From positions 1 to 49,430 of the forward strand of contig CANJPY010000030.1 in the NCBI GenBank assembly GCA_947476255.1: a DNA stretch of 49,430 nt, given 5' to 3'. The translations under genes and the position numbers were made by a program. Under the pieces are notes generated by a model that was not told where the DNA came from, did not search any database, and was given only the letters and a program-made list of their open reading frames with translations. The stretch is from Chthoniobacteraceae bacterium. GTDB lineage: Bacteria > Verrucomicrobiota > Verrucomicrobiia > Chthoniobacterales > Chthoniobacteraceae. Each line of letters opens with the position of its first letter. The stretch's first letter is position 1. Of this stretch, positions 27,865 through 36,658 are shown in pieces.

Positions 27865-28410
27865 ATGGCGCACACCGTCACCTCCCCAGTCTACGTTGTC
27901 CAAGACAACATTGACACGGATCAAATCATTCCTGCCCAATATCTTACACTGGTTCCGACGATTCCCGACGAATACCAGAAGCTGGGTTCCTACGCACTCA
28001 TCGGACTGCCCGACTCGCTGTACCCCCAGCGCTTCGTCGCCGAAGGCGAAACCCTCACCGAGTACAAGATTGTCATCGCAGGACGCAACTTCGGCTGCGG
28101 TTCCTCCCGCGAACACGCACCCATCGCGCTTGGAGCGGCCGGCGTGGAAGCGGTCATCGCAGAAAGCTTCGCCCGCATCTTCTTCCGCAACTGCGTAGCC
28201 ACAGGGGAGATTTATCCCTACGACACCCCGGTGAGATTGTCCGAGATCATCAAGACCGGAGACGTTGCAACCGTGGACTTTGACACAGACACCCTGACCG
28301 TCAACGGAAGCAGCTATTCGCTCAAACCCTTGGGCGAAGTGCGTCCAGTCATTGATGCCGGGGGTATCTTCAACTATGCCCGCAAAAACGGGATGATCGC
28401 CAGCCACTAG
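27865..28410 (+). CDS. leuD: 3-isopropylmalate dehydratase small subunit
   Basis: 181 residues. It is the swivelling small subunit that completes the LeuCD active site. Conserved parts are [15 protein letters not shown] (14-28) and the [17 protein letters not shown] loop (73-89), followed by [17 protein letters not shown]. It lies downstream of leuC on the same strand. leuA and leuB are not in the window. Confidence 0.95.
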   Translation: MAHTVTSPVYVVQDNIDTDQIIPAQYLTLVPTIPDEYQKLGSYALIGLPDSLYPQRFVAEGETLTEYKIVIAGRNFGCGSSREHAPIALGAAGVEAVIAESFARIFFRNCVATGEIYPYDTPVRLSEIIKTGDVATVDFDTDTLTVNGSSYSLKPLGEVRPVIDAGGIFNYARKNGMIASH

Positions 28411-28438
28411 CCTGACTGCTTCACGGTCATCGGAGTAG

Positions 28439-28461
28439 GGCGGCAGTTCCACTCTGCCGCC
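28439..28461. terminator. Hairpin between convergent leuD and aldo/keto reductase gene
   Basis: GGCGGCAG and CTGCCGCC form a perfect 8-bp GC-rich stem with loop TTCCACT. It sits 28 bases past the leuD stop and 52 bases past the end of the opposite gene. There is no T-tract on either side. Confidence 0.6.
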
Positions 28462-28513
28462 TCTCCAAAGCTATAACGCTGCGACCGGACTCCCAGACTC
28501 CAATTCTAGGGCT

Positions 28514-29659
28514 TCAGGCGACCGGCGCGTGCGCGTAGGCGAGATCGCACGCGGGATCAATGGACCACCGGTTGGCAACCGCCTTCAAATCGGCATTCAA
28601 CTCCCAGCGGTCGGGCAGGGCGTCTCCCTCATGTGACGGGTTTCCTCCCTTTAAATCCATACACCCCTTGTTGTTGCCGATCGAGGCAACCTCCTCCACC
28701 TCTTCCTGGGACAAACTCCAGTCAGGAAGCCCCGCGAGATCCTCCACCTTCGACTCGATGGACCGCGCTCCAGCGCCAATTTCCTGAATCAAAGTGGGCA
28801 CCACACTTTCCACCTGTTGGTGGGCAAGATTCCAGAGACACGCGAACTGCAGCAGACTCAAACCGTGCTTCCGCGCGATGTGGCTGAACTGCTCGATCTT
28901 GGAATTCCCGCTCTCCACCCAGCCTGCCGGGCGGTAGCTGCGGTGATCGTATTTCGCAAACTCATGTCCGGGTTTAACATCCCCATGGAAAAGGCCCCCA
29001 TGATCCACCACCCGGGTGATGAGTTTCACGCCAGCCTCCCGTGCCCCCTCCAAACACAAACGACCCGGCCATGGTTCCAAGGGGTTTAAAATCACCATCG
29101 CCCAGTCCAAAAGCGGCCCGAAGCGCTCTAAACACAGAAGCAAATCCAAGCTGAAGCCATTGGCAGGGCCGGGAGCAACCCCCAGACGCTGCGCCAACTT
29201 TTGCTCTTTCATTCTCTCCATCCCCTTCCAAACGGCGTCGCTGCTGTACCCCGTGTAATCGGGGTTGTGAAGCATCAGGCAGTCAAAATGATCCGTCCCG
29301 CAGCGTTCCAACTCCTTCTCGGTCGCCATTTCGATGTACTCCGCGTACTCGCGCGGGGTACGCAGGGCCGAGTCCGTAAACCGGGGGAACCCTTTCGAAC
29401 CCACCCGCTCGCCTTTGTAAAAATCGTGCCCGATCATCCCCACCAAGCTGTAGGAATCTCTGGCGACCCCCTTCAGGGCAGTCCCAAGCATGGAATCGGC
29501 AGCGCCGTTTCCATAAACATCCGAAGTCATAAAAGTACGGATGCCCTTTTCATAGGCCAGCCGAATGACATCAATAAACCGTTCATCGGAAATAGGTTCT
29601 CCAAAATGCATGAAGCGGCCGCCATTCCATGTTCCGTAAGCTGTGCGAGTCAGATCCAT
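28514..29659 (-). CDS. Aldo/keto reductase-like protein with altered catalytic tetrad
   Basis: 381 residues from ATG 29659; an in-frame GTG three codons upstream is an alternative. The AKR barrel pattern is clear: AYEKGIRTF, SDVYGNGAADSMLGTAL, CLMLHNPD and GLSLLQFACLWNLAHQQVESVVP. In the usual fDTAxxYG motif the catalytic Asp position is Met (FMTSDVYG) while Tyr49 is kept. The usual xTK segment reads LVGMIG, so the catalytic Lys seems lost; His131 is kept. The enzyme may therefore be inactive or use different chemistry. The last 60 residues (DLKGGNPSHEGDALPDRWEL) are an extension beyond the barrel. Substrate unknown. Confidence 0.82.
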   Translation of the reverse strand: MDLTRTAYGTWNGGRFMHFGEPISDERFIDVIRLAYEKGIRTFMTSDVYGNGAADSMLGTALKGVARDSYSLVGMIGHDFYKGERVGSKGFPRFTDSALRTPREYAEYIEMATEKELERCGTDHFDCLMLHNPDYTGYSSDAVWKGMERMKEQKLAQRLGVAPGPANGFSLDLLLCLERFGPLLDWAMVILNPLEPWPGRLCLEGAREAGVKLITRVVDHGGLFHGDVKPGHEFAKYDHRSYRPAGWVESGNSKIEQFSHIARKHGLSLLQFACLWNLAHQQVESVVPTLIQEIGAGARSIESKVEDLAGLPDWSLSQEEVEEVASIGNNKGCMDLKGGNPSHEGDALPDRWELNADLKAVANRWSIDPACDLAYAHAPVA

Positions 29660-29837
29660 AAACTTCACTAGAGACTACCCCGAATTCGCGCCGAGTTAAG
29701 CCACGATTTTGAGAATCCATTTGGCGCGCAACCGACAAAACCCAGTTTGCCACGCATTTTTGACCGCATTTTTAAGAATGGCGCACTGCATTTTGCCTTC
29801 GTCTACGGCACCATACAACCAACCCTCTCACTAAAAC

Positions 29838-30533
29838 GTGCCTTCGCTTCCCAAAAAACAACGCCTTTCAGCCCTGCTTGAACTGCTTTCGAAGACATAT
29901 CCGGACGCACATTGTGAACTCGTTTTCACTAATCCTCTCGAGTTGTTGATGGCCACAATCCTTTCCGCGCAGTGCACGGACGTGCGCGTCAACCAAGTCA
30001 CCCGCCGCTTGTTTGAACGCTGCCGGACAGCCCAAGATTATGCGGACATCCCCCAGGAAGAGCTGGAGGCCATCGTCCAGCCCACCGGTTTTTTCCGCTC
30101 CAAAGCCAGACACCTCAAAGGCTGCGCACTTGCCCTCCTGCAGGCGCATGCGGGGGAAGTCCCTCGCTCGCTCCCAGAACTGACAGAGCTGCCAGGCGTT
30201 GGTCGCAAAACAGCGAACGTCGTGCTCGGAGACGCTTTCGGCTCTCCCGAAGGGGTGGTTGTCGACACCCATGTGCAGCGTCTCTCGGGCCGACTGGGGC
30301 TTTCAAAAAAAAGCGCTCCCGAGGAGATTGAAGCCGATCTCATGCGCATTGTCCCGAAGCCTCAGTGGGCCGTCCTGAGTCACTGGCTCATCTGGCACGG
30401 CAGACGACGCTGCGGCGCAATCAAGCCGGACTGCGCCCAGTGCGAAGTCAGTCACCTCTGTCCAAGCTTCGGCAAGGACGCCTCCAAGATCGGAAGAAAA
30501 ACGCCCCCGTCCAGAAGACAAAAATCCGCCTAG
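29838..30533 (+). CDS. nth: Endonuclease III (DNA glycosylase/AP lyase)
   Basis: 231 residues from a GTG start; no suitable ATG exists before the conserved core. It removes oxidised pyrimidines and cuts the abasic site. The helix-hairpin-helix LPGVGRKTAN is at 118-127 with catalytic Lys124; catalytic Asp143 is in VVDTHV. The [4Fe-4S] loop is C192-x6-C199-x2-C202-x5-C208. The C-terminus has a short basic tail (KIGRKTPPSRRQKSA). The DUF4139 gene starts 62 bases after the stop. Confidence 0.96.
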   Translation: MPSLPKKQRLSALLELLSKTYPDAHCELVFTNPLELLMATILSAQCTDVRVNQVTRRLFERCRTAQDYADIPQEELEAIVQPTGFFRSKARHLKGCALALLQAHAGEVPRSLPELTELPGVGRKTANVVLGDAFGSPEGVVVDTHVQRLSGRLGLSKKSAPEEIEADLMRIVPKPQWAVLSHWLIWHGRRRCGAIKPDCAQCEVSHLCPSFGKDASKIGRKTPPSRRQKSA

Positions 30534-30595
30534 AATTCCTTCGCCCCGGCGCCCGGCAAACCGAGATCTGCAACCCGTCAAATCCCACGTTCTTT

Positions 30596-32008
30596 ATGAA
30601 AACTCCCAGCGTTCTGGCCCTCTTCCTCCTAGGAAGCACCGCCTTCTGCCAACCCGGCCTCACCATTTACAATGGCCGTTTCGCGGTCGTTCGAGACATC
30701 GTTCCGCTCGAACTCAAGGCGGGGGAAACCAATGTCCGGTACTCGGGCGCGACTTCAAATCTGGATCCAAGCACCGTCACCTTACGCGACCCTTCAGGCA
30801 AAATTCCGCTCTCGATCCTCGAGCAAAACTACCAGAACGATCCCGTCAGCCAGATCACCCTTCTGGACCGGTTCGAGGGCCAGTCCCTCTCGTTTTTGGT
30901 GCGCGACTTTCAAAAAGGCGACCGCATCTTGGAAGGGAAGGTCATTCGCAGCGGCTACGTTCCCGGGGGGCATCCCGTCGAGCCCATGATCGAAGTGGAT
31001 GGGAAAATCCTTTTTGAACTGCCCGGGCGTCCTCTTTTCCCGGCGCTCAAGGACGAAGGGTTGCTGCTTAAGCCTCTGCTGAACTGGAAGATTCAAAGTC
31101 CGGAGGCCGCTAGTCTTCAGGCGGAACTGGCCTACATCACGCTGGGGTTGGAATGGACGGCGAGTTACAATCTCGTCCTGCCTGCCACAGGCTCAAACGC
31201 GGACATGAACGGCTGGGTGACCATCAAAAACAACTCCGGCAAACAATTTGAAAACGCGCGCATCAAGCTCATGGCTGGTGATGTCCAACGGCTTCAGCCC
31301 GGCTTCCCACAGCGGAGCCTGATGAAGGCCGCCCTGACCACCAACGCTTTCCGGGCGGACGACGCCGTTCAAGAAAAAACCTTCGACGACTTTCATCTCT
31401 ACTCGCTCCCCCGCCCCACCACGCTTCGCGACCAAGAGACAAAACAACTCGAATTTACACGCGCCGCCGCCATCCCCACCCAGCGTATCTACATCTACGA
31501 TGCCACCCCAGGCCTCCAATTTTCGGGGGGCGTCATCACCGACGGCGAATGGGGCGCCACAGGGCTCAAAAAAGTCACTTCCATTTTGGAGTTCAAACAC
31601 CCCGAAGGCGCCCCGCTCCCCGCGGGAAATATACGCGTCTACCGCAAAGACGGCGAACAACTGGAGTTCGTGGGTGAGGACCACATCGACCACACGCCAG
31701 CGAAAGAAAAAGTCAGCATCAAACTCGGGAATGCCTTCGACCTTGTGGGCGAACACAAGCGCACGAAGTTCCAAATCGATGAGTCACGTCGAATGATGGA
31801 TGAAACGTTTGAAATCCGTCTGCGCAATCAGACAAAAGCTCCCGTTGAAATCAAGGTCGTCGAGCACATGGCACGCGCCAAGAACTGGTCCATCCAAGCC
31901 AACAGCCTCGATTTCAAACAAACCGACAGCCACACTCTGGAGTTCACCCCGACCATACCGGCGGCAGGGGAAACGGTCATCACCTACACGGCCCATTACA
32001 CTTGGTGA
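30596..32008 (+). CDS. Secreted DUF4139-domain protein
   Basis: 470 residues from ATG 30596; the frame extends upstream over nth, but the signal peptide MKTPSVLALFLLGSTAFCQ fixes the start. The mature protein has the DUF4139 pattern: an N-terminal beta-rich part (GLTIYNGRFAVVRDIVPLEL, ETNVRYSGATSNLDPSTVTL) and the C-terminal domain around EWTASYNLVLP, GWVTIKNNSGKQFENARIKLMAGDVQ and the final ETVITYTAHYTW. The function of this family is not established. It lies between nth and the RND gene on the same strand. Confidence 0.88.
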   Translation: MKTPSVLALFLLGSTAFCQPGLTIYNGRFAVVRDIVPLELKAGETNVRYSGATSNLDPSTVTLRDPSGKIPLSILEQNYQNDPVSQITLLDRFEGQSLSFLVRDFQKGDRILEGKVIRSGYVPGGHPVEPMIEVDGKILFELPGRPLFPALKDEGLLLKPLLNWKIQSPEAASLQAELAYITLGLEWTASYNLVLPATGSNADMNGWVTIKNNSGKQFENARIKLMAGDVQRLQPGFPQRSLMKAALTTNAFRADDAVQEKTFDDFHLYSLPRPTTLRDQETKQLEFTRAAAIPTQRIYIYDATPGLQFSGGVITDGEWGATGLKKVTSILEFKHPEGAPLPAGNIRVYRKDGEQLEFVGEDHIDHTPAKEKVSIKLGNAFDLVGEHKRTKFQIDESRRMMDETFEIRLRNQTKAPVEIKVVEHMARAKNWSIQANSLDFKQTDSHTLEFTPTIPAAGETVITYTAHYTW

Positions 32009-32139
32009 AAAACACACGCCCGCCCGCCTCCCACCACAGACCGCGAGGCACCCGCCGGAGATGACGCCGCGTTTAAAGATCATTTCCCTTCCTGCGCTGT
32101 CCCGTATACTCGAGCGCTCCTACTCCTCATTCCAGCCAC

Positions 32140-35100
32140 GTGCGCTTCACCGATCTCTTCATACGCCGCCCTGTCGTCTCGACCGTGGTGAGCCTGATCA
32201 TCCTCCTCGCGGGGATTCAGGCCTACTTCTCGCTGAACGTCCGACAATTCCCGAAAAGTGACATCGCAGTCATTAACATCAAGACGCGTTATGTCGGCGC
32301 CAACCCAGACCTCGTGCGTGGCTTCGTCACCACGCCGCTGGAGCGGGCGATCGCGAGCGCCGATGGCATCGACTATATCGAGAGTCAAAGTGCCCAGTCC
32401 TTGAGCATCATCACGGCCCACCTGAAGCTCAACTTTGACACCAATGCAGCGCTCACCCAGGTCCAGGCGAAGATCGCCCAGATTCGCAACGAACTGCCTC
32501 CCGAAGCCGAATCCCCCTCCATCGAACTGACCACCTCTGACAGCCAGTTCGCCCTCATGTACATCTCCTTCTACTCGGAGACCATGGAGTCCAACCAAAT
32601 CACCGACTACCTCACCCGCGCCGTACAACCCCGCATCACCGCCCTCAACGGCGTCCAGAAAGCAGACATCCTCGGTGCACGCACCTTTGCCATGCGCATC
32701 TGGCTCAAGGCAGACCGCATGGCCGCCCTCAACCTCACCCCCGCCGATGTCCGCAACGCTCTTTCGGCCAACAACTATCTCTCCGCACTCGGCGGCACAA
32801 AAGGCTCCCTCATCACCGTCAACCTGGTCGCCAACACCAATCTCAAATCTGCCGCCGAATTTCAAAACCTCGTCCTGCGTGAAAGCAAAGGCAGCATCAT
32901 CCGCCTCAAAGACGTCGCTGATGTCGTCCTCGGCGCGGAAAACTACGACACGGATGTGCGCTTCTCCGGTCAAAAAGCCATCTTCATGGGAGTCTGGGTG
33001 CTCCCCACTTCCAACAGTCTCGATGTCATCAAAAGCGTGCGCGACGAATTGCCCAACATCGAAAAGCAGCTTCCCACGGGCATGCACGTCCACCTCTCTT
33101 ACGACGCGACCGGTTACATTCGAGACGCGCTGCACGAGGTGCTTCGCACCCTCTCAGAGACCCTGCTCATCGTCATTTGCGTCATCTTTGTATTTTTGGG
33201 AAACTGGCGCTCAATCATCGTGCCCGTCGTCGCCATTCCCTTGTCGCTTGCAGGGGCGTTGTTCTTGATCCAGACCCTAGGCTTCACTCTCAATCTGCTC
33301 ACCCTGCTGGCAATCGTCCTCTCCGTGGGCCTTGTCGTGGACGATGCCATTGTGGTGGTTGAAAACGTCGAACGCCATTTGCAGGACGGCCTCTCGCCCT
33401 TTGATTCAGCCATCAAGGCAGCGCGGGAACTTGTGGGACCGCTGATTGCGATGACCGTTACACTTGCAGCCGTGTACGCGCCCATTGGTCTGCAGGGGGG
33501 CCTGACCGGCACTCTCTTCCGCGAATTCGCCTTCACGCTCGCGGGCGCGGTGGTCGTCTCGGGCATCGTGGCCTTGACCCTTTCTCCGATGATGTCTTCC
33601 AAACTCCTACGGGCTCAGGATTCACACACTGGTTTCGGAGGCTGGATCAACCGCCGTTTTGAGAGCATCCGCAACTTTTACAAACGAATCCTCACCTCGA
33701 GTTTACGCTGGAGACCGGTGACCGTGACTCTGGCTGTGATCATCATGCTTTTGGGAATCCCCTTCTACATGATGTCCATGAAGGAGCTTGCCCCAAAAGA
33801 GGATCAGGGAGTCATTCTCGGTGTCATTCAAGCAGCGCCGAACAACACGATTGATCAAACCACGCTCTACACCGCGCTTGTGAACGACGTCTATTTTTCG
33901 ATGCCGGAAACAGCCACAAGTTTTCAGATCACCGAGGCCTTCGGCGGCTTCTCCGGACTGGTCGCCAAACCGTGGAGTGAACGCAAACGTTCCACCGAAC
34001 AGATGGTAGGCGAAGTGTTCGGCAAAACAGCCGCAATTCCGGGCGTGCGGGTGATCGCATTCACACCGCCGGCGCTTCCGGGGGGAGGCAACTTTCCGGT
34101 GGAGTTTGTGATCGCCTCGACCGCCGAGCCCCGCGAGCTTTTGGAGTTCGCAAACACACTGGTCGCCAAGGCATTTCAAAGCAAACTATTCGTGTTCGCA
34201 GACACCGACCTCAAGTTCGACTTCCCTCAAACCGAAATTGTTTTCGACCGCGACAAGGTGGCCTCCATGGGACTGAACCTGTCGCAAGTCGGAAACGATT
34301 TGAGCACGCTTCTGGGCGGCGGCTATGTGAACCGTTTTTCCATCGAAGGTCGTTCCTACAAAGTCATTCCTCAGCTCGAACGTGTCAGCCGTCTGAACGC
34401 AGACCAGCTTCAAGACCTCTACGTCAGCGGACCCGGAAACAAGCTTGTGCAACTCTCGACCTTCGCCACACTCGCGACAACAACGCAGCCCCGAACGATC
34501 AACCGTTTTCAGCAGCTCAACAGCGCTCGCATCCAAGGCGTGATCCCTCCCAACATCACGCTCGACCAAGCCCTCAAAGCCCTCGAAGCCGAGGCCGCCA
34601 AAATCCTTCCCAACGGCTACTCCATCGATTACGCCGGAGAAGCCCGCCAGTTGCGGGTGGAGGGCAACAAACTGCTGGTCACCCTCGCCTTTTCAGGGGT
34701 CCTGATCTTCCTCGTCCTCGCTGCACAATTCGAAAGCTTTCGCGATCCCCTCGTGATCCTTGCAGGCTCCGTCCCTCTGGCTCTTTCCGGCGCTCTTCTT
34801 TTCTCGTTCCTCGGCTTCACGACCTTGAACATCTACAGCCAGGTGGGCCTCATCACCCTCGTAGGGCTCGTTTCAAAAAACGGCATTCTGATCGTCGAAT
34901 TTGCCAACACCCTGCGTCACGAAGGCCTTCCGAAATTGCAGGCCGTCATTGAAGCCTCTTCCACCCGCCTGAGGCCGATTCTCATGACCTCCGTCGCCAC
35001 GGTGTTCGGCCACTTCCCGCTCGTACTCGCAAAGGGCCCCGGCGCAGGCGCACGCAACAGCATCGGCGTCGTTCTGGTCACCGGCATGATTATCGGCACC

Positions 35101-35163
35101 ATCCTCACCCTGTTCGTTGTGCCCGCAGTCTACATGGCATTTTCACGCGACGAAAAAGCGTAA
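32140..35163 (+). CDS. RND-family efflux permease (AcrB/HAE1-like)
   Basis: 1007 residues from a GTG start (MRFTDLFIRRPVVSTVVSL, the standard RND opening). It is a proton-driven inner-membrane pump: 12 membrane helices and two large periplasmic loops. TM4 has the proton-relay LSVGLVVDDAIVVVENVER with paired Asp; the second half has LVGLVSKNGILIVEFAN. The pump normally forms a complex with a membrane-fusion protein and a TolC-like channel, neither of which is adjacent. It is preceded by the DUF4139 gene with a 131-base gap. Substrates cannot be predicted. Confidence 0.94.
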   Translation: MRFTDLFIRRPVVSTVVSLIILLAGIQAYFSLNVRQFPKSDIAVINIKTRYVGANPDLVRGFVTTPLERAIASADGIDYIESQSAQSLSIITAHLKLNFDTNAALTQVQAKIAQIRNELPPEAESPSIELTTSDSQFALMYISFYSETMESNQITDYLTRAVQPRITALNGVQKADILGARTFAMRIWLKADRMAALNLTPADVRNALSANNYLSALGGTKGSLITVNLVANTNLKSAAEFQNLVLRESKGSIIRLKDVADVVLGAENYDTDVRFSGQKAIFMGVWVLPTSNSLDVIKSVRDELPNIEKQLPTGMHVHLSYDATGYIRDALHEVLRTLSETLLIVICVIFVFLGNWRSIIVPVVAIPLSLAGALFLIQTLGFTLNLLTLLAIVLSVGLVVDDAIVVVENVERHLQDGLSPFDSAIKAARELVGPLIAMTVTLAAVYAPIGLQGGLTGTLFREFAFTLAGAVVVSGIVALTLSPMMSSKLLRAQDSHTGFGGWINRRFESIRNFYKRILTSSLRWRPVTVTLAVIIMLLGIPFYMMSMKELAPKEDQGVILGVIQAAPNNTIDQTTLYTALVNDVYFSMPETATSFQITEAFGGFSGLVAKPWSERKRSTEQMVGEVFGKTAAIPGVRVIAFTPPALPGGGNFPVEFVIASTAEPRELLEFANTLVAKAFQSKLFVFADTDLKFDFPQTEIVFDRDKVASMGLNLSQVGNDLSTLLGGGYVNRFSIEGRSYKVIPQLERVSRLNADQLQDLYVSGPGNKLVQLSTFATLATTTQPRTINRFQQLNSARIQGVIPPNITLDQALKALEAEAAKILPNGYSIDYAGEARQLRVEGNKLLVTLAFSGVLIFLVLAAQFESFRDPLVILAGSVPLALSGALLFSFLGFTTLNIYSQVGLITLVGLVSKNGILIVEFANTLRHEGLPKLQAVIEASSTRLRPILMTSVATVFGHFPLVLAKGPGAGARNSIGVVLVTGMIIGTILTLFVVPAVYMAFSRDEKA

Positions 35164-35294
35164 CACCGTCCTTCGTCTCGGCGAAAAACCGCGCAACCTC
35201 AAGCGCTGTTCGGACCGCCACCTTCCATCCTCTGGAAAATATCATGGAAGGCCATGCTTTTGGATTGTTTGCGACCGACTCCACAGACTAGCTA

Positions 35295-36650
35295 ATGAGT
35301 ATGTCTTCCACCCCTCTACATCGTCGTTCCTTTCTCAAATCTGTCTTGGCCGCAGGCGCAGCGCCTCTGCTTCTTCCCTCCCGCATTTGGGCCGCGCCCG
35401 TAGGCCCAAACGACACCATTCGCCTCGGGTTTATCGGCTGCGGCATTCAATCTAGAGGCCTCATGGGAGGCTTTCTCAAGCTGCCCAACACCAAGGTGGT
35501 GGCCGTCTGCGACGTCGACACCACGCGCAGGGAGGACCACAAACGCATCGTTGAGGAATTTTACACCAAACAGAGCGGCACCGATTTCAAGGGCTGCTCT
35601 GTGCACAATGATTTCCGGGAACTGCTCGCCCGTCAGGATGTGGACGCCGTTGTCATCGCCACCCCAGATCACTGGCACGCCATCATCGCCGTGGCGGCTG
35701 CCGCGGCGGGCAAGGACATTTATTGCGAAAAGCCGCTCACAGACACCATCGTTGAGGCCACATCGCTCATCGCAGCCATTCAAAAACATAACCGCGTTTT
35801 CCAAACGGGCTCCATGCAGCGGTCCGCCCGCGAGTTCCGCGTCGCCTGCGAGCTGGTGCGCAACGGAGTCATCGGCAAAGTGTCCCGCGTGGACGCTGGC
35901 TTTGGCGGCCCGGCGAAACCGTGCGATCTTCCTGCTGAAGATCTCGAGCCCGGGCTCGACTGGGATCTCTGGCTCGGACCCGCCCCCAAGCGCGAGTACA
36001 ACGCCATTCTCAGCCCGCGCGGCGTAAACAAACATTTTCCCATGTGGCGCATGTACCGCGAGTATGGCGGCGGCATGATCACCGACTGGGGCGCACATCA
36101 TCTCGACATCACCCACTGGGGCTTGGATATGGATCGCAGCGGTCCCTCGGAAATCATTCCTCCAGCTGATTGGGAAAAAGCACAGCAGGGTGCAACACTT
36201 ATTTATCCCAACGGGGTCGAGGTCACGCACATCTCCAACAACGGCGTGACCTTTTTTGGCTCCGAGGGCGAAGTCTATGTCAACCGCGGGAAAATCAAGC
36301 TCACCTTGAAGGGTAAAGTGGAGGCTTCCTTCATGGCCAAGGAAGACCAACCCAGTCTCGCGGAACAACTGGATCGCCTGGAGAAAAACCACCTCGGCAA
36401 TGCCAAGGTGCGTCTCTATTCCAGCGCCGACCACAGAGCGGACTTTTTGAGTGCCATGGTTTCACGCAAACAGCCCATAGCCGACGTTGAAACAGGTTCG
36501 CGCACCGTCATCGGCTGCCATCTCCTTGGCTTCGCGTATTACCACGGGCAGAAATTGAAATGGAACGCTGCCACCCATGAGTTCGCAGGCAACACGGGCG
36601 ATGCCAAGTGGCTCCACCGCGAATACCGCGGCGCTTGGAAACTCGCTTAA
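35295..36650 (+). CDS. Tat-exported Gfo/Idh/MocA-family oxidoreductase
   Basis: 451 residues. A twin-arginine signal (HRRSFLKSVLAAGAAPLLLP, residues 9-28) marks periplasmic export with bound cofactor. The NAD(P)-binding Rossmann motif is GFIGCGIQSRG (45-55). The family EKPL motif is at 145-148 and the conserved GGGMITDWGAHHLDITHWGL segment follows. Such proteins act on sugars or sugar derivatives and are abundant in this phylum. A second ATG lies two codons downstream (35301). The mnmC start lies nine bases after the stop. Confidence 0.93.
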   Translation: MSMSSTPLHRRSFLKSVLAAGAAPLLLPSRIWAAPVGPNDTIRLGFIGCGIQSRGLMGGFLKLPNTKVVAVCDVDTTRREDHKRIVEEFYTKQSGTDFKGCSVHNDFRELLARQDVDAVVIATPDHWHAIIAVAAAAAGKDIYCEKPLTDTIVEATSLIAAIQKHNRVFQTGSMQRSAREFRVACELVRNGVIGKVSRVDAGFGGPAKPCDLPAEDLEPGLDWDLWLGPAPKREYNAILSPRGVNKHFPMWRMYREYGGGMITDWGAHHLDITHWGLDMDRSGPSEIIPPADWEKAQQGATLIYPNGVEVTHISNNGVTFFGSEGEVYVNRGKIKLTLKGKVEASFMAKEDQPSLAEQLDRLEKNHLGNAKVRLYSSADHRADFLSAMVSRKQPIADVETGSRTVIGCHLLGFAYYHGQKLKWNAATHEFAGNTGDAKWLHREYRGAWKLA

Positions 36651-36658
36651 TACAGCGC

